DNA of 64,000 bases from Gaeumannomyces sp. JS-464 (Eukaryota; Ascomycota; Sordariomycetes; Magnaporthales; Magnaporthaceae): contig NGZR01000002.1 in NCBI GenBank assembly GCA_002197995.1, positions 8,804,001 through 8,868,000 of the forward strand. Reading direction: 5' to 3'. This document shows, in pieces, positions 20,851 to 32,559 of the stretch. The translations under genes and the position numbers were made by a program. The notes under the pieces were generated by a model. It had not been told where the DNA came from, made no database searches, and worked only from the letters and a program-made list of their open reading frames with translations. Numbering within the stretch: position 1 is the stretch's first letter; every line of letters starts with the position of its first letter.

Positions 20851-23184
20851 CTTGTCCGAGGCGCCCGAGGCTGTCGAGAGCGATCGAGTGCTGCTGAGCC
20901 TAGATAGCCCCTTGCTGGTAAAGGGCGCTGGGATGGCCGAGTGGCGAGAGTTATGCGTCCTGGCGGGAGCAGGTTGCAGTTGCTGGTCACGGCGTCCGCG
21001 ATCCTCTATGCTCGGGGCTTTGTTTGCGTGTCCACGCCGGCTGCCAAGCGCGCCTCCGAGCGGTAGCGATGTGGCAGCACAGCCGACCCGTGTTGTCTGG
21101 CGGCTGCACCGCACTCGGGCGAGAAGAGGGGGCGACAGTGGGGACGTCGTTGGTAGGCGCATCCTTCCGAGCTGGGGAAATCGAATCGGGTTGGGATCGC
21201 GCGTGGGGGTGGCTTGTCACTCCCGTCCCCCCTTCACCTGACGTATCGGCGTCGTCCTCGGGCAACCCTAGGTGCGTCGTAGTCGGCTATTGAAGCTTGA
21301 ATTGCCGATGAATGCCCGGTTTCGGCTGTGGCGGTCCCTCACAACCGGAGGCTACGGCGACGGGCCCGTGGAGGCAGCTGGGTTCCTCGGTCGACTCCTG
21401 GCTTCTCGGCAGCCAACTTGGCATCCAGTATGCGGTCAATGGGGCGAAGGTCAACTGGTCATCCAGACAGACAAGCTGTTGTTGTACACGCAACCAGGAA
21501 TGCTGTGGGGGCAGAGGCGCATTGGGCCGCGGCATTGGCTTTATAGGGAGGCAGCTGCGGTTCTCGGCTTTGTTGACAAACCTGCACAGGGTCCATTCCC
21601 GGGCCAGGATAGGATCGGGGAGCCACATGACGGTTGATCTAGGAGGGCTTGGTCGCGGGAAGGACAGGTGCAACAAGCTGGAAACGCGGGTGTGCGTTGA
21701 TACTGCTGGACAAAACAAGGTCCCGTGCTCGAATGCCGCGGGCAACTGGGGCTCAACAGGGGCCGGGGAGGAACAATCGTGCGGGGTATAGCGGGCAGTA
21801 CCCAGGGCGCGCCCTGCGATCACCGAGCCCACACGTTGACAGGCCAATGCCTCTGTGCCTCCCGAGGTACCATCCACCCATCTTGCTCTCGGTCCCTATA
21901 CGCGAAGGGAAAGCCGGGAATCGCAGTGGAAGAGAGGGACATTCCGGAAATATGTGAGCGAATAGGATTTTTCACACCAGGCAACCTGTCCGTTGAGCCC
22001 GGCCCAACAGTGCGGATCTGTGGCTGGGTTAGCTCATCCGGATGGGCCCCGTTGTCCAACTGGAATGTTGGTTTTTGGCTAGCTGCTGCCGGAGCGGCTA
22101 CCCTCGGCTGTAAGATCTTTGAGCGCAGATTCAGGGATCCGGGGACGGTGAATGTTATATCCAACCACTGCACTTGTCGTTAGATAACACTTATGTCGTT
22201 TGTCTGACATACCTAGGTGGAACGGGGCCTAGGTGGTTCCACCGCACGCTGCCCTCCTGGTGCTCTCGGCTGCCTTGATGGGGATTGGACATGGGAATGG
22301 GGCACAATTCTCGGGGAGAAGATGGTGGTTGTTCGGTCTGTGCACGGGCCTCATTCCACCTGTCACAACGGAAAGCTCGGTTGCATTGAACCAGCTCGGG
22401 CCCACGAACAACCCCAGATCTTTTTGCCATGATCTGGGGTAATCATAGACGTGCTCTTCCTGCCGCCTCGGTGTCCTCCTTTCCGCCCCAACTTGGGCTC
22501 TTGACATGCCTCACAGGCAGACCCCCGAGCCCCCGATGTCCCGCCTGCTTGTGTGACCTCCGCTAGAAGCGTTGCTGCTGCTCGTCGTGGTCCTGGTGGC
22601 CGCCACACAATTGCTCGAGGGGCTGGACAATTTGCGCGCGAGGGATGCGCAAAGACATGGCTGCCGCCTGGAGACGACTCGGCGGAACGAAGACGCTCAG
22701 CGGCTTCACAATGCACGGCAAGCAGACGGTCGCCGTGGTCAACATGATCTCGAACCCCAACTAGATGGTAATGTTGGAGCCCGCTCGTTCCATCTCCACC
22801 CTTCCCGAGTAGAGCTGGCTGGCGGATGGGTTGCAATCGTGCGATGCTGGCCAACGTCGCTTAGCAAGGCCGAGCGTGGGCGCGTCAGCATACTGCAAGA
22901 CGGACAGCGGCGCAGAGAGTATTGCAGGGTGAGCTTCTCTTGCTCATTTACCCGGCGGCCAGGCAACTTGTCACGGCATTTCCCTCCTTCAATATCGAGA
23001 GCCATACCCTCCTGAGCCGCGATGCCTCGAGGCACAAAATCCATAAGTCACATATAATGAATGTCGTGCGCCACAGTCACGATGCAATGTTACAAACAGG
23101 CTTCTGCTCCTAGGGTAGGGCCGCCTAGGGGAGGTGTTTTGGAACAGTACGCTTGTCAAGGGGTCTGGTGAGCTTGGTGACAGT
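20851..23184. other. Intergenic region, no supported gene
   Basis: Only chance-like frames are seen, overlapping on both strands and without motifs. A perfect 10-bp inverted repeat is annotated at 22411-22440. The 3' end grades into transposon-derived sequence. Confidence 0.4.
22411..22440. repeat. Perfect 10-bp hairpin with T-rich loop
   Basis: ACCCCAGATC (22411-22420) and GATCTGGGGT (22431-22440) are exact reverse complements around a ten-base loop starting TTTTT. No flanking duplication or gene tells its role. Confidence 0.6.
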
Positions 23185-23295
23185 AGTCTGATTGCTTGCC
23201 CAAGGTGGTACCTTGGAGCTAACTTAGGTTGACTGATGCCGAAGCCTCAGTCAAAGCTACCTAGGACAGAAGGGAATCCATCCTTATATACACAC
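23185..23295 (-). mobile_element. LTR fragment of the gypsy family, little RIP damage
   Basis: From GATTGCTTGCCC through CTAACTTAGGTTGACTGATG to TATATACACAC the sequence matches, in inverse orientation, the middle of the LTRs at 26118, 36148 and 40542. It keeps C/G where those have T/A (for example GACTGATGCCGAAGCCTCAG against the AT-rich versions). It is therefore a relic close to the pre-RIP state. Confidence 0.7.
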
Positions 23296-24669
23296 TATCT
23301 TACTACGCTTTGGTCCTGGTCTCCCGAGTCTCGTCACGACGCTAGAGACCGTGGTCTCCGGAGTTTCTTCGAGACTGGCGAGACCCCTCGAGTCTCGCGG
23401 GTCTCGCTCCGACTTGTGAGACTCAGGCACGCTTACCTAACCAGTCACGTGAACTCCTGGGAGGCGGGGTGGGAGGGGACTCGGCTTAACCCTTCCTAGC
23501 GCCCTGGGGCGGTAGGCCCTTGCCCCGCTTCCAGTCCTTATGTCTGGTCGTAACATGCCCCATGCCATCACGACACGCCCAGCCAAAGCACGCGGGTCCC
23601 CTAAAAGCCATGACCCGATCTTTGCGAGCGTCGACAGCAAGTGGAACATCAGCGACCAGTTCACCACGAGCCTGACGCCCGTCTGCTGTTTCCCGAAGCA
23701 GCGTGGATCAACGCTACCCGCCGTGCGAATATGCGCTGTAGGAACGGCAGCATCGACGCCAGCACGGGGCCTTGGCGCCCTCGCAGAGAACAAGATGTTC
23801 GCCAGCTTCTCCGCCGTGAGCATCAGCTCGTCGCCAAAAATGCCGTCGCGGCGCACGTATATTTTTGCCCCGCCGTATCTAGTCCAAGGAGTAGCGTTTG
23901 AACTTCCGACCAGAGGCCGCTCAGTGCCGTCACCGTTTGAATCGGTTATTTTATCGGCCTTCACCTGGGCTCCCGTGACCAAGCAGATCCTGGAACTGTA
24001 TCCTGTAGCAGGAGCATGCCACGCACCGCCGGTATACGGCGCGGGTTGCGTTGGCCAGGCGCTAGAGCTTACTACACCAGTCGAGGCAAGGGCGGGAGCA
24101 CCTGGCCGACATCTTGAAATCGAAGACCCCGAACCACCGCAGCGACTGACTGGACAAGACGCGAAATTGTTGGCCCAAGACTGATGGTTTGAAGCTTGTT
24201 AGACTCCACCATGGAGGACTGCCTAGGCCGACAGTCTCCCAGCCACAGCGGGTCTCCCGTCACGGAGAGGCACCGTCCTCTAGGCGATCTTGGTCTAGTT
24301 CCCTAGTTCTTCCCCCTCCCTTACGCTTACATGCCCAGCTCAAACTAGAGAGATGCCCGGAGCATCTCTCCCCGAAGCCCTGGACGATCCTTTAGTAACT
24401 GTAACAAGGGGACGAATGTCAGCTTAAAGGGGATGCTTCGTGTTGTGTGATAATCTTTTTAGGGGCTTAAGAAATGCTTGAGGAAGCAGAATCTCTCGAG
24501 GATCCTAGGGCCAAAAGGCCCTGCTATATAGGCTACAAAGTGGCCCGTGCGAAATGTGTGGCTATAAGGTACATAGGGCTTCGGTTTTCGGCGCTTAGGC
24601 CGTTAGGACTTTAATTTAGGATTTTTTTTTTTCGCCGTTTTTTTACAGGGGTCCGAGTGGGGTTTAATA

Positions 24670-24704
<35 letters not shown>

Positions 24705-24763
24705 ACGTCCCTGTATAACACCATCCTTTTTTTAAATTTTAAGGTTTTAAATTTTATAAACGT
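23296..24763. other. Boundary region, weakly open on both strands
   Basis: 23313-23412 is dense in GAGTCTC/GAGACTC-type words. 23437-24184 holds overlapping open frames on both strands (214 codons plus, 181 codons minus). The minus frame has protein-like stretches (GGAKIYVRRDGIFGDELML) but no family I recognise. It may be transposon or gene debris. From ~24440 the DNA becomes AT-rich. Confidence 0.3.
24673..24702. repeat. Poly-C tract, 30 bases
   Basis: An uninterrupted run of 30 C in otherwise AT-rich transposon-derived DNA. The length may be inexact because homopolymers are error-prone. Confidence 0.9.
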
Positions 24764-24897
24764 TACAATTAAAGGGTTTGCTTTTAAGGTAGGGCGCCTT
24801 AAAGGTGAACTGTGGACAGTAGTGCTGGTTCGGATTACAAGAGTCGGGAACACGTAACTAAAAAACGGTGTTTAATTGCTTGCCCTAAGGGATGCCT
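24764..24897 (-). mobile_element. Truncated gypsy-family LTR end, inverse orientation
   Basis: AATTAAAGGGTTTGCTTTTA through TTTAATTGCTTGCCCTAAGG corresponds to the terminal ~130 bases of the family LTR read in reverse (compare 40548-40672). The remainder is missing, replaced by the adjacent repeat. Confidence 0.65.
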
Positions 24898-24984
24898 GGC
24901 ACCTTCCCTTAAAAAATTCTTCCCATTAAACCCACTGTTAGTGGCCGTTAGGGAAACCCGGCCATTTTGGTATTGCGGGCTACT

Positions 24985-26034
24985 AAAATAAGCCGGATGC
25001 ATAACAGGTTTTAACAAGCTATTTGGCCTTGTTTAAACCGCGTTTTCCGACTCCTTTTAACAACGACATCGGCAACGCAACTGGGCCAAAAAAGCAAAAA
25101 AAGTAGGCTAGCAAAGGTTCGGGGTGCCTATTGCCAGCTGATGAAAAGGCTTGCACCTTATCGCTTAAGGCGCGCCTGGCGCGCGCCAAACCTCGACAAC
25201 CGGATTGCTTTAACCTCTGCGCATATCAGCCAGACCGCTTTTTAACTTCCCTATCGCCTTCGCTTCGCGAACTTACGAACCGAACGATTCCGAACGCATA
25301 AAAAGATTGCAGGCCGGAAAGCAGTTAAAACACATTGGACGAATAGCTGGCCCGGCCGCCGCCGTCCCCCGCCATTTTCGCGACTTTTCGTCCTCGCCAT
25401 CCTCGCGATTTCGCGTCCTTACCATCCTCGCGACTCCTCTTCAGTCGACCGCATTTTAACGATACGCACGGCGCAAGTTTGGCCTGCTATATAAGCACGC
25501 ACGCGCAAAATTTTTAAAATTATAACGCGGTTTTGTTTGCCAGTCGTGTCGTATACGAATCGTCCCACGCTGGCAAACCGCGTAGCTTATCGTTCGATAC
25601 GCGGAAAGGAAAAACACATAAGGAGCATATTAAGCTGGGAATAGGCCTTTTAACCCCCGAACTTTTCTTTTTTTGGCGGGGCCTCGAGGGGGGGGGGGGG
25701 GGGGACCATGGCGGCACCTTCCCTACTAAACCCGGCTTTACTTTTTTTCCAGCACTTTGCCAGCCGACTGCTTTCATTACTACCAACAGCAGCGCTTACA
25801 ACGCTTTGGCGTTTATTCGCCCTTTTGCCGATTGCTTGCTTACTAATAAGAAGCGCCGGAATGCGGCCCGAACTCCGTGTGCCTTCGGGTTTAAAACTTA
25901 TTAGCCGCTTTAATAGCATTATATAGCCTAGTGTTAAGCTTAGGTAACGCTAGCACGTCGTATGCCCCTCGGAAGGCAGGAACTGGTAAATTCCGACTTT
26001 ACCGACGTTAAATATACTTACTTACTTACTTACC
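24985..26034 (+). mobile_element. Short non-autonomous retroelement, copy 1 (LINE-tailed)
   Basis: Begins AGCCGGATGCATAACAGG, like the copy at 45398, and ends in a (CTTA)n tail at ~26016-26034. The last ~300 bases (CGCCCTTTTGCCGATTGCTT, GCGCTAGCACGTCGTATGCC, GACGTTAAATATACT) match the 3' end of the LINE ending at 45391. The 5' part is unrelated to that LINE. This copy is moderately C-to-T mutated and has an internal poly-G run (25688-25704). The structure suggests a SINE-like parasite moved by LINE enzymes. Confidence 0.7.
25688..25704. repeat. Poly-G tract, 17 bases
   Basis: Uninterrupted G run inside the short retroelement copy. The other copy has only a short GGGGGG stretch at the matching place (~45906). 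Confidence 0.9.
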
Positions 26035-26117
26035 CAGGAAATGCCCGGGAGCTAACTGTTACGACCAGGCATTAAAAGCAGGAAGCGGGGCTAAGGCCAA
26101 AAAGCTTGGAAGGCCAG

Positions 26118-26525
26118 TGTTACGACCAGCATACAAGCCCCAGGATAACAAAACGGGAGGGGGCCCCAAGTAGTGCCCCCGCCCTATAGCAAAACACGTA
26201 AAGTCACGTGGTCCGGATGAGATTTGTGGATTTGCAACAAAGCAACAAATCCAAACGGGATTTGTGGATTTGCGATAAAGCCACAAATTTAAAAAAATTA
26301 TTAAAAAAAATAACGTATATATAAAGGATGGATTTCCTACTATTTTAAATAGTTTTAACTAAAACTTCGGCATTAATTAACTTAAATTAGCTTTTAAGCA
26401 ACTTTTAAAGTAAATAATTAAATTATCCTTTTAAGTTACGTATTCCTTTATTTATTAGCACAAGCGAAATTGTTTTTTCCACCCCCGAAGTGCTTTATTT
26501 TAAAAGCAAACCTTTAATTGTAACA
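26118..26525 (+). repeat. 5' LTR of chromovirus
   Basis: 408 bases from TGTTACGACC to AATTGTAACA, with the inverted ends TGTTAC/GTAACA. It contains a TATATATAA box near 26316 and the motif CTTCGGCATTAATTAAC shared by all family copies. Confidence 0.88.
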
Positions 26526-29500
26526 TTTTAACTAATCCTATTTAATACTTTGTTAAAAGGAAAGGATAATGCAGTTATAGCAAGTAACAGCAAAAGCTTA
26601 AAAAGGAAAAAACTACGGTTTTTACCCTTAACGGTATTAAATATAACCTTAACGAAACTGCTAACACGGCTAGCCTTTTTAAATTTATAACGGACGAAAT
26701 CGCTAAAAGTTAAACCGAAGTGAAATAACTTACTACAAAATTAGAGTTTTTTAAAGCACTTATCGCAATTAAAACGTACAAATTCCCGTTTTAAACTTTT
26801 ATAAAAGGGAAAACGGCAAATTTAAAACGTTTTTTACCGAATGCAAAAGCTATTTTAAGTTTTACAAATAGCAGTTCGTAAACGAGGAATAAAAAGTCGT
26901 TTACGTTACTATTAAGCTAAACGGGAAAGTGAAAAAGTGGTTTTAGCTAATTTAAAACGATTACTTTAAAAGGTATAAAAATAGCCAAAAAACTACCAAA
27001 CTTATTTTCGCTAATTTCGAAACCTTCGGAAAAAAGGTTAAAAAAGTGTTCGGAATAATCGACGAAACTCGAATCGCTGAAAGAGATTGCTGGGCTTTTA
27101 AATAACGAAAAGCCGCGGCCAAATACGCCGCAAATTTCTAACGGATTAGTATTAAACTTAGCTGGAGCGACGCTACGTTAATACTGCACTTTTACAACGG
27201 ATTACGCGAAAACGTAAAAGATAAACTCGTAAAGTAAAATCGTTTGGAGTTTTTTACAAACTACGTCCGAAACGCGGTTCGTATTAATAATAAATTGTAC
27301 AAACGATAATAGGAAAAAAAATATAGTTTTAAAAGTGCGGTTTAAAATAGCAAAACTAATTAAAAAAAGCTAAATAGCAACTTATTACGGCTTATAAAAC
27401 GCATTTAAACTTTATAAATTTTGTACGAAGGCCGTTTACCAGCGATAAAAGTAGCAAAAAAGCAAAAGCAAAATTCGAAAAACGGGAAATGCTTTAAATG
27501 CGATTAAACCGGCCATATTAAAGCAAACTGTTTTTAACGGGATAATAACCGCTAAATAGCTAATTTTTAACGAACGCAAAAAAGCTTAACATAAAAAAAG
27601 CTATGCTTCGGGCCGGCGTTTAACTAAACGAACTATTACGACGAACTATATGCCATATATTAATTCGATAAGGAAATTACTAGATAGTATTTTCGAAAAC
27701 TTCGAAACGTTTGCATATTTAAAATTACAAGGTTTAAATACGATAGCGAAAGCGAATAACGCGTTATTTCCAAACTTACGAATTTAAAAAAGGAAAATAA
27801 CGCCGCCTTTTGTAAAGTTTAAAAAGGAGCACTTTTAATAACCTTAGCAAATGGTTTAAAAGGAGGAAAAGCCCGAAAAGAGCTTTTAAACTAAACACAC
27901 CTTTTTCGAAAATCGAAAAGCTTTAATATTAACGCTAAAATGGATTAAAACGGATAAAACTTCGAAACGGCCGAGTTTTAAAACAAACAAAAAGCTCGAG
28001 CGGCATAACTTTTAAACTTATAATCCGCAAAAATTAAACAAACTGGAAAGATTAACACGCTTTTACACTTTTCGATATTTCGGAATGTTTTTAAAATGTT
28101 AAGGTTTTAAAACACTTAAATGGCCCGTTATATTACGCCATTCCGGCGGAAAAAAATAACGGTTAACTTTTATCGTGGTTTAACGACTAGCAAAAAGTTA
28201 GGTATATTAAATACCGGGTTAACAACGTAAGCGAATTAAAAAGGGCTGCGCTAATCCCCGAAAACCACCTTAACATTAAGTTAAAACATTTTAAACATTT
28301 GCACCTTTTTTAAGCAAAATGCATTTATATAAAATACAAATTCCATTTATAACCTAAATTTAAACACGATTTTTTCCGACGGAAAATGGGAAATAAGCTT
28401 AAAGTTAAGCCCCGTTTGGCATTCTAATTGCCACGGTGGGAACCAGCCCGAATCGGTAGGTTTACCGCAGTTTTTAAACTTAATAAGCGGTACCCGATGC
28501 TATATATTACCAAAACGCTTAATTAAAGAAAATGCGAAATTGCGAAATGCAAAAAACATATGGCATAAAAAGCGAAAGCCTAGCATTAAAGGATTACGCG
28601 AGCGTACGTACCGTTTAACTCGAATAAAAAAACGAACGTACGGTACCCGTTCTTTTTACTAAAAAACAAAAAAACCACCCGAGCGGAAAACACGAAATAA
28701 AAAACGAAAACCGATAAAAACCTTCGCGATAGCAAAATCGATTTAACCGTACGACTTATTAACATTCCGGATAAAATATTAAAAAAAAAAGTTAAAGTAA
28801 TGATCGATTGCAAAGCATAAAGCGATTATATATCGTTATAAACGGTTAAACGGTATAAATTTTTATAAAACGGAAAAATTAACCGTACCAATTAAAAACG
28901 GCCGAAAAAATACCTATCGCTTATAATAAAAAATGGATTAACTAAAAAACATAATTAATAATATTACGCACCCGGAATAAGGAAAACGTTATTATTACAT
29001 TGGATAAATTAAATATAAAAAAAGAAAACGTTATTTTCGGAATCCGCTGGTTTAAAAAAAATAATTTACAAATAAATTAGGCTAACGGCCAAATTTAATA
29101 GGAAAAGCTACAAATAATTAAAACGGTTAGTTAATTATAAATTTTAAACTGTAAATATAAAAAGCAAAAAAGGGAAGTTACGACGGTAATAGGACTTAAT
29201 AATTTATTTTCGCATTTAGCATTAATAAATACACGATTATCCAGAATAAAAAGCGATTAAAACAACCAAACCAATATTAAAAAACGGCTCGCGAATATTT
29301 TAAAAAAATACCACAAATACGAAAGTTATTAAAAAAAAACCTAAAAACGGTGCTTCCCGAATATAAACCGTTCGATTTGGAAATTAAGCTTAAATTAAAA
29401 ACGCAATTTAAGTATTAAAAGTTATACCAGCTTAGCTTTCGATAATAAAAAGTGCTAAAAAAAACAGCTGGAAAAAAAAACTACGAAAAAGGCAAATTAA

Positions 29501-30850
29501 ACCTTTCGATTTTTAATAAAAACCTAAAATCCTATAAAAAAAAACGGAACGAATATGCATTAATTACCGATTATTAAACGAGGTTACGATTAAAAACCGA
29601 TATTTTTTGCTTTTATTAATAAACTACGAAATAAGCTCGGTAAAGCCTAATATTTTACGGTTTAAACCTATAAAAAGCTTATAGCTTAATACGGATTAAA
29701 AAGGGTTAAAATGGCTTACAGCTTTTAAAATAAAACTTAAATGCTATAAATTTTTAATAATAACTTTTAGGCTTACTAATGCGCTAACCACGTTTTAAAA
29801 GATAATTAACTATATATTACGCGAATATTTTAACATTTTTATTTTCGCGTATTTGGGCGATATTTTAATTTTTTCGAAAACGTTGAAAAAGTATAAACAG
29901 CGTATATATAAAATGTTTCGGAAGCTGCTTAATGCAAAGCTTTTTATTAAACTAGAAAAGTGCGAATAACATTTGTAAAAAGTCGCTTTTTTAAGGTTTA
30001 TAATTACACCTGGATAAATTTGTATAAATTTTAAAAAAGTTAAAAAAGTTAAAAAATGGCTTATATTTAAAAACGTTACGAAAGTATAAAGGTTTTTAAA
30101 AATTTTAAATTTTTACAAACGGTTTATTTGTAATTATAGCAAAATCGCTATACCATTTACAAATTTTACCAAAAATAACCATTAGTTTTATTAAAAAAGG
30201 CAAAAACAAAAAGCTTTTAAGCAATTACGAAACGCCGTATTAAAAAAGCTAATATTAATATTCCCGGATTTAAAAAAACCTTTTAAAGTTAAAACTAACG
30301 CGTCGAATTATGCGATCGGCGGCTAACTCGAATAGCGAAATAACTAAAAACGGTTGCACTTTTGCGGGTTTTTTTCGCAAAAGTTAAATGGATTTAAATT
30401 AAATTACCAAATTTATAATAAAAACTTTTTAGCAATTATTTAAACATTTGAAAAGTAACGACCATACTTTTATAAAATTAAGTATTAAGTTATAATATAT
30501 ATAAATTATAAAAACTTAACACATTTTACTATAAGCAAAAACCTAAATAAGCGATAAATCCGTTAAAACGAGTTTTTGCAAAACTACGACATTTGGATCG
30601 AATACCGGAAAAGGTCGAAAAACGGCCGGGCGAACGTTTTAAGCTAACGATTAAACCATTAAATTGTAATACTTAAAAAAATACGGGTAATTTTAACGGA
30701 AAACCAAACGGATTTTTAATTTTAATATAAAGGATATTCGTTAAAACGGTTTAATAAGGAAAAGTTTAAACTTTAAAAAAAATCTAACAAATTTATAACC
30801 AGTTAGCATACGGCTATTAAAACGTAAAAAAAACGTAAAAACGGTTGCAA
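26526..30850 (+). pseudogene. gag-pol remnant (CCHC knuckle, reverse transcriptase, RNase H)
   Basis: A CCHC zinc knuckle of gag is readable at 27490-27531 (CFKCD, stop, TGHIKANC). A reverse-transcriptase region runs ~29300-30100, with RLLNEVTIKNRY near 29565 and the palm motif at 29850-29861 reading YLGD where YxDD is expected. RNase H follows at ~30290-30560 (TNASNYAIGG and QKLNG segments). Many in-frame stops of RIP type occur throughout. The reading breaks at 30851, where the nested insert begins. Confidence 0.8.
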
Positions 30851-30888
30851 TAATATTACAGCCCTAGTGCGCGGTGTCCTGGTGTCCT
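30851..30888 (+). promoter_or_regulatory. Left half of replication origin: nonanucleotide, stem arm, iteron-like repeats
   Basis: TAATATTAC (30851-30859) is followed by stem arm AGCCCTAGTGCGCGGTGT (30860-30877). GGTGTCCT occurs twice in tandem (30873-30880 and 30881-30888). Tandem GGTGT-type words beside the stem-loop are the usual Rep-binding iterons in geminiviruses. Function here is inferred. Confidence 0.75.
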
Positions 30889-31369
30889 TTTCGGGGTAGT
30901 GTGGGTTTTCGTGCGGGGTTTACTGGGGTTAATTGGTGTTTTGCAAAGGATTGTTTTATTGTTTTCGTAATTTGCAGGACATTATTATATAATAATTTAA
31001 TTCTCGCAATGGCTAAATGGGACCGCATCCAATCGCAACTGCGCGATGCATATATCCCTGTATAAGTTATAACACAATTAAATGTAATCGGCATATTGCA
31101 GCTTTGCATAGCCTTTTATATTGCTTTTTAAGGTCGGTCGTTTAGACATTCCCCTTTATTATTGCATTAGTGTTTTACGCGAAATTATTGTTTATTTATT
31201 CGATCGCGATACGCGCATTCGATTAAACGTGGATTTTCCCGTTATTTTCGCGTTTTTATCATATCGATTATCTTTTTCTCTGCTTATAAAAAAAGGTGCT
31301 TTACTTGCCACGAGTTGCAAAATTACCCTTTTTCTCGATGTATTTACGATTCCGTTATAAGCGACCGAC

Positions 31370-32080
31370 TCGGTATCGTCGCTTTTACCCTAATCGCTCC
31401 TCATACGGCACCGTTCGTTTTTTAGCTCGATTTCCTCGTTAGCGTCGCTGGCGCTATTAAATACAACCGCCGTCCGCTATATCCTCCTCCATCGATTCGG
31501 CACTTTTTCGATTAGCCGCATTTCCGTTTTGGTGTTACTTTTACTTTTTCTCGACACTTTATGCACCATTTTCACTCCTTACCGTTATTACCGCCATTAT
31601 GGTTTCCGGCTTACAAGGAGGCTACGGGCGCCACTTCCGTAACGGTCGAGGTTTTAACCGCTTTGCGTCGGCAGTAAAGCAGGTTTTTAACGTTAAGCGC
31701 CATTTTACTAGCAAATTGGTTAATAGGAATTCGCAGCTAATCCGGTGTGAAATGCGTACCGGTACCTTTAATTCCGGTTTTTTTCTACCCGGTACCGAGC
31801 TTTATCGTGGTATTAACCGCGGCCCCGATATTAATACCGTTATTTATCGGGGTATTAAGCTTAATATGTCAATTTGTGTGTTTCGGTTTTGCAATATGCG
31901 GATTATTGCTTATCGCTTTGCTATTAATATTATTGCTAACATGTAGCATTATGGTAATCCTTTTAACGATATGCGAAATGTCGCATTTGTTTTGGGCGGG
32001 GGGGGGGGGGGGGGGGGGTGGTGGATTTGGTAAACTGGATTTAAAGGAAATTAACAATCCGTTTAGCGCTCGTTAATATC
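31370..32080 (+). pseudogene. Rightward gene remnant of the CRESS insert, possibly capsid
   Basis: The virion-sense side of the unit, where a capsid gene would lie. One frame at ~31379-31425 reads RYRRFYPNRSSYGTVRF, an Arg/Tyr-rich stretch of the kind seen at capsid N-termini, and then meets RIP-type stops. Another frame is open from 31599 (GLQGGYGRHFRNGRGFNRFA) to 31946 and is also basic and Gly-rich. Frames change, a G-run interrupts at 31998-32018, and no diagnostic capsid motif can be shown. The call rests on position and composition only. Confidence 0.35.
31998..32018. repeat. Poly-G tract, 21 bases
   Basis: Uninterrupted run of 21 G in the virion-sense part of the CRESS insert, continuing as TGGTGG. 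Confidence 0.9.
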
Positions 32081-32559
32081 TCGTTAAATGTGGAAACATT
32101 TTTTCTTTTTTTAATACTCGGACCATTTTTTTTCGGTCCATCGATTCGCAGCGCCGTTTACGCGTTTTGTTAAATTAAGTTTAGCATTTTTCAATATACG
32201 CGGGGCATTTTAATTTCGGCTTGTTTTTATTTGGATTTTTTTAATTTAAAAGGTTAAGTATTTCGGTATAAGGTTAAACGGTTTTTATCGGCGGATGCTA
32301 TAAAAGGTTCGGTTGGATATTTATTTTTTTATTATGTTTTATATTCCGTTTTTTACGGCGGAAAGCCAGTATAAGCCCAATCCTATAGTGATAAATTTGG
32401 ACCCTATTACTGTTATTTACACGAAGAAAGCTATGGATAAGCTGTCGTCGTCGTAGTTTGTTCGGCGCAAATCGGTGTTTTATTCTTTTCGTTTGCCCGC
32501 TTTAAAAATCCGGGACATTAGTTTTACTTTGTATTAGCGATAGCCGAAGCAAGGTAATT

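Noticed and set aside
23437..24184. A real protein gene on either strand
   Set aside because: Both strands are open, but neither shows a recognisable domain, good start context or splice structure. Left as unassigned.
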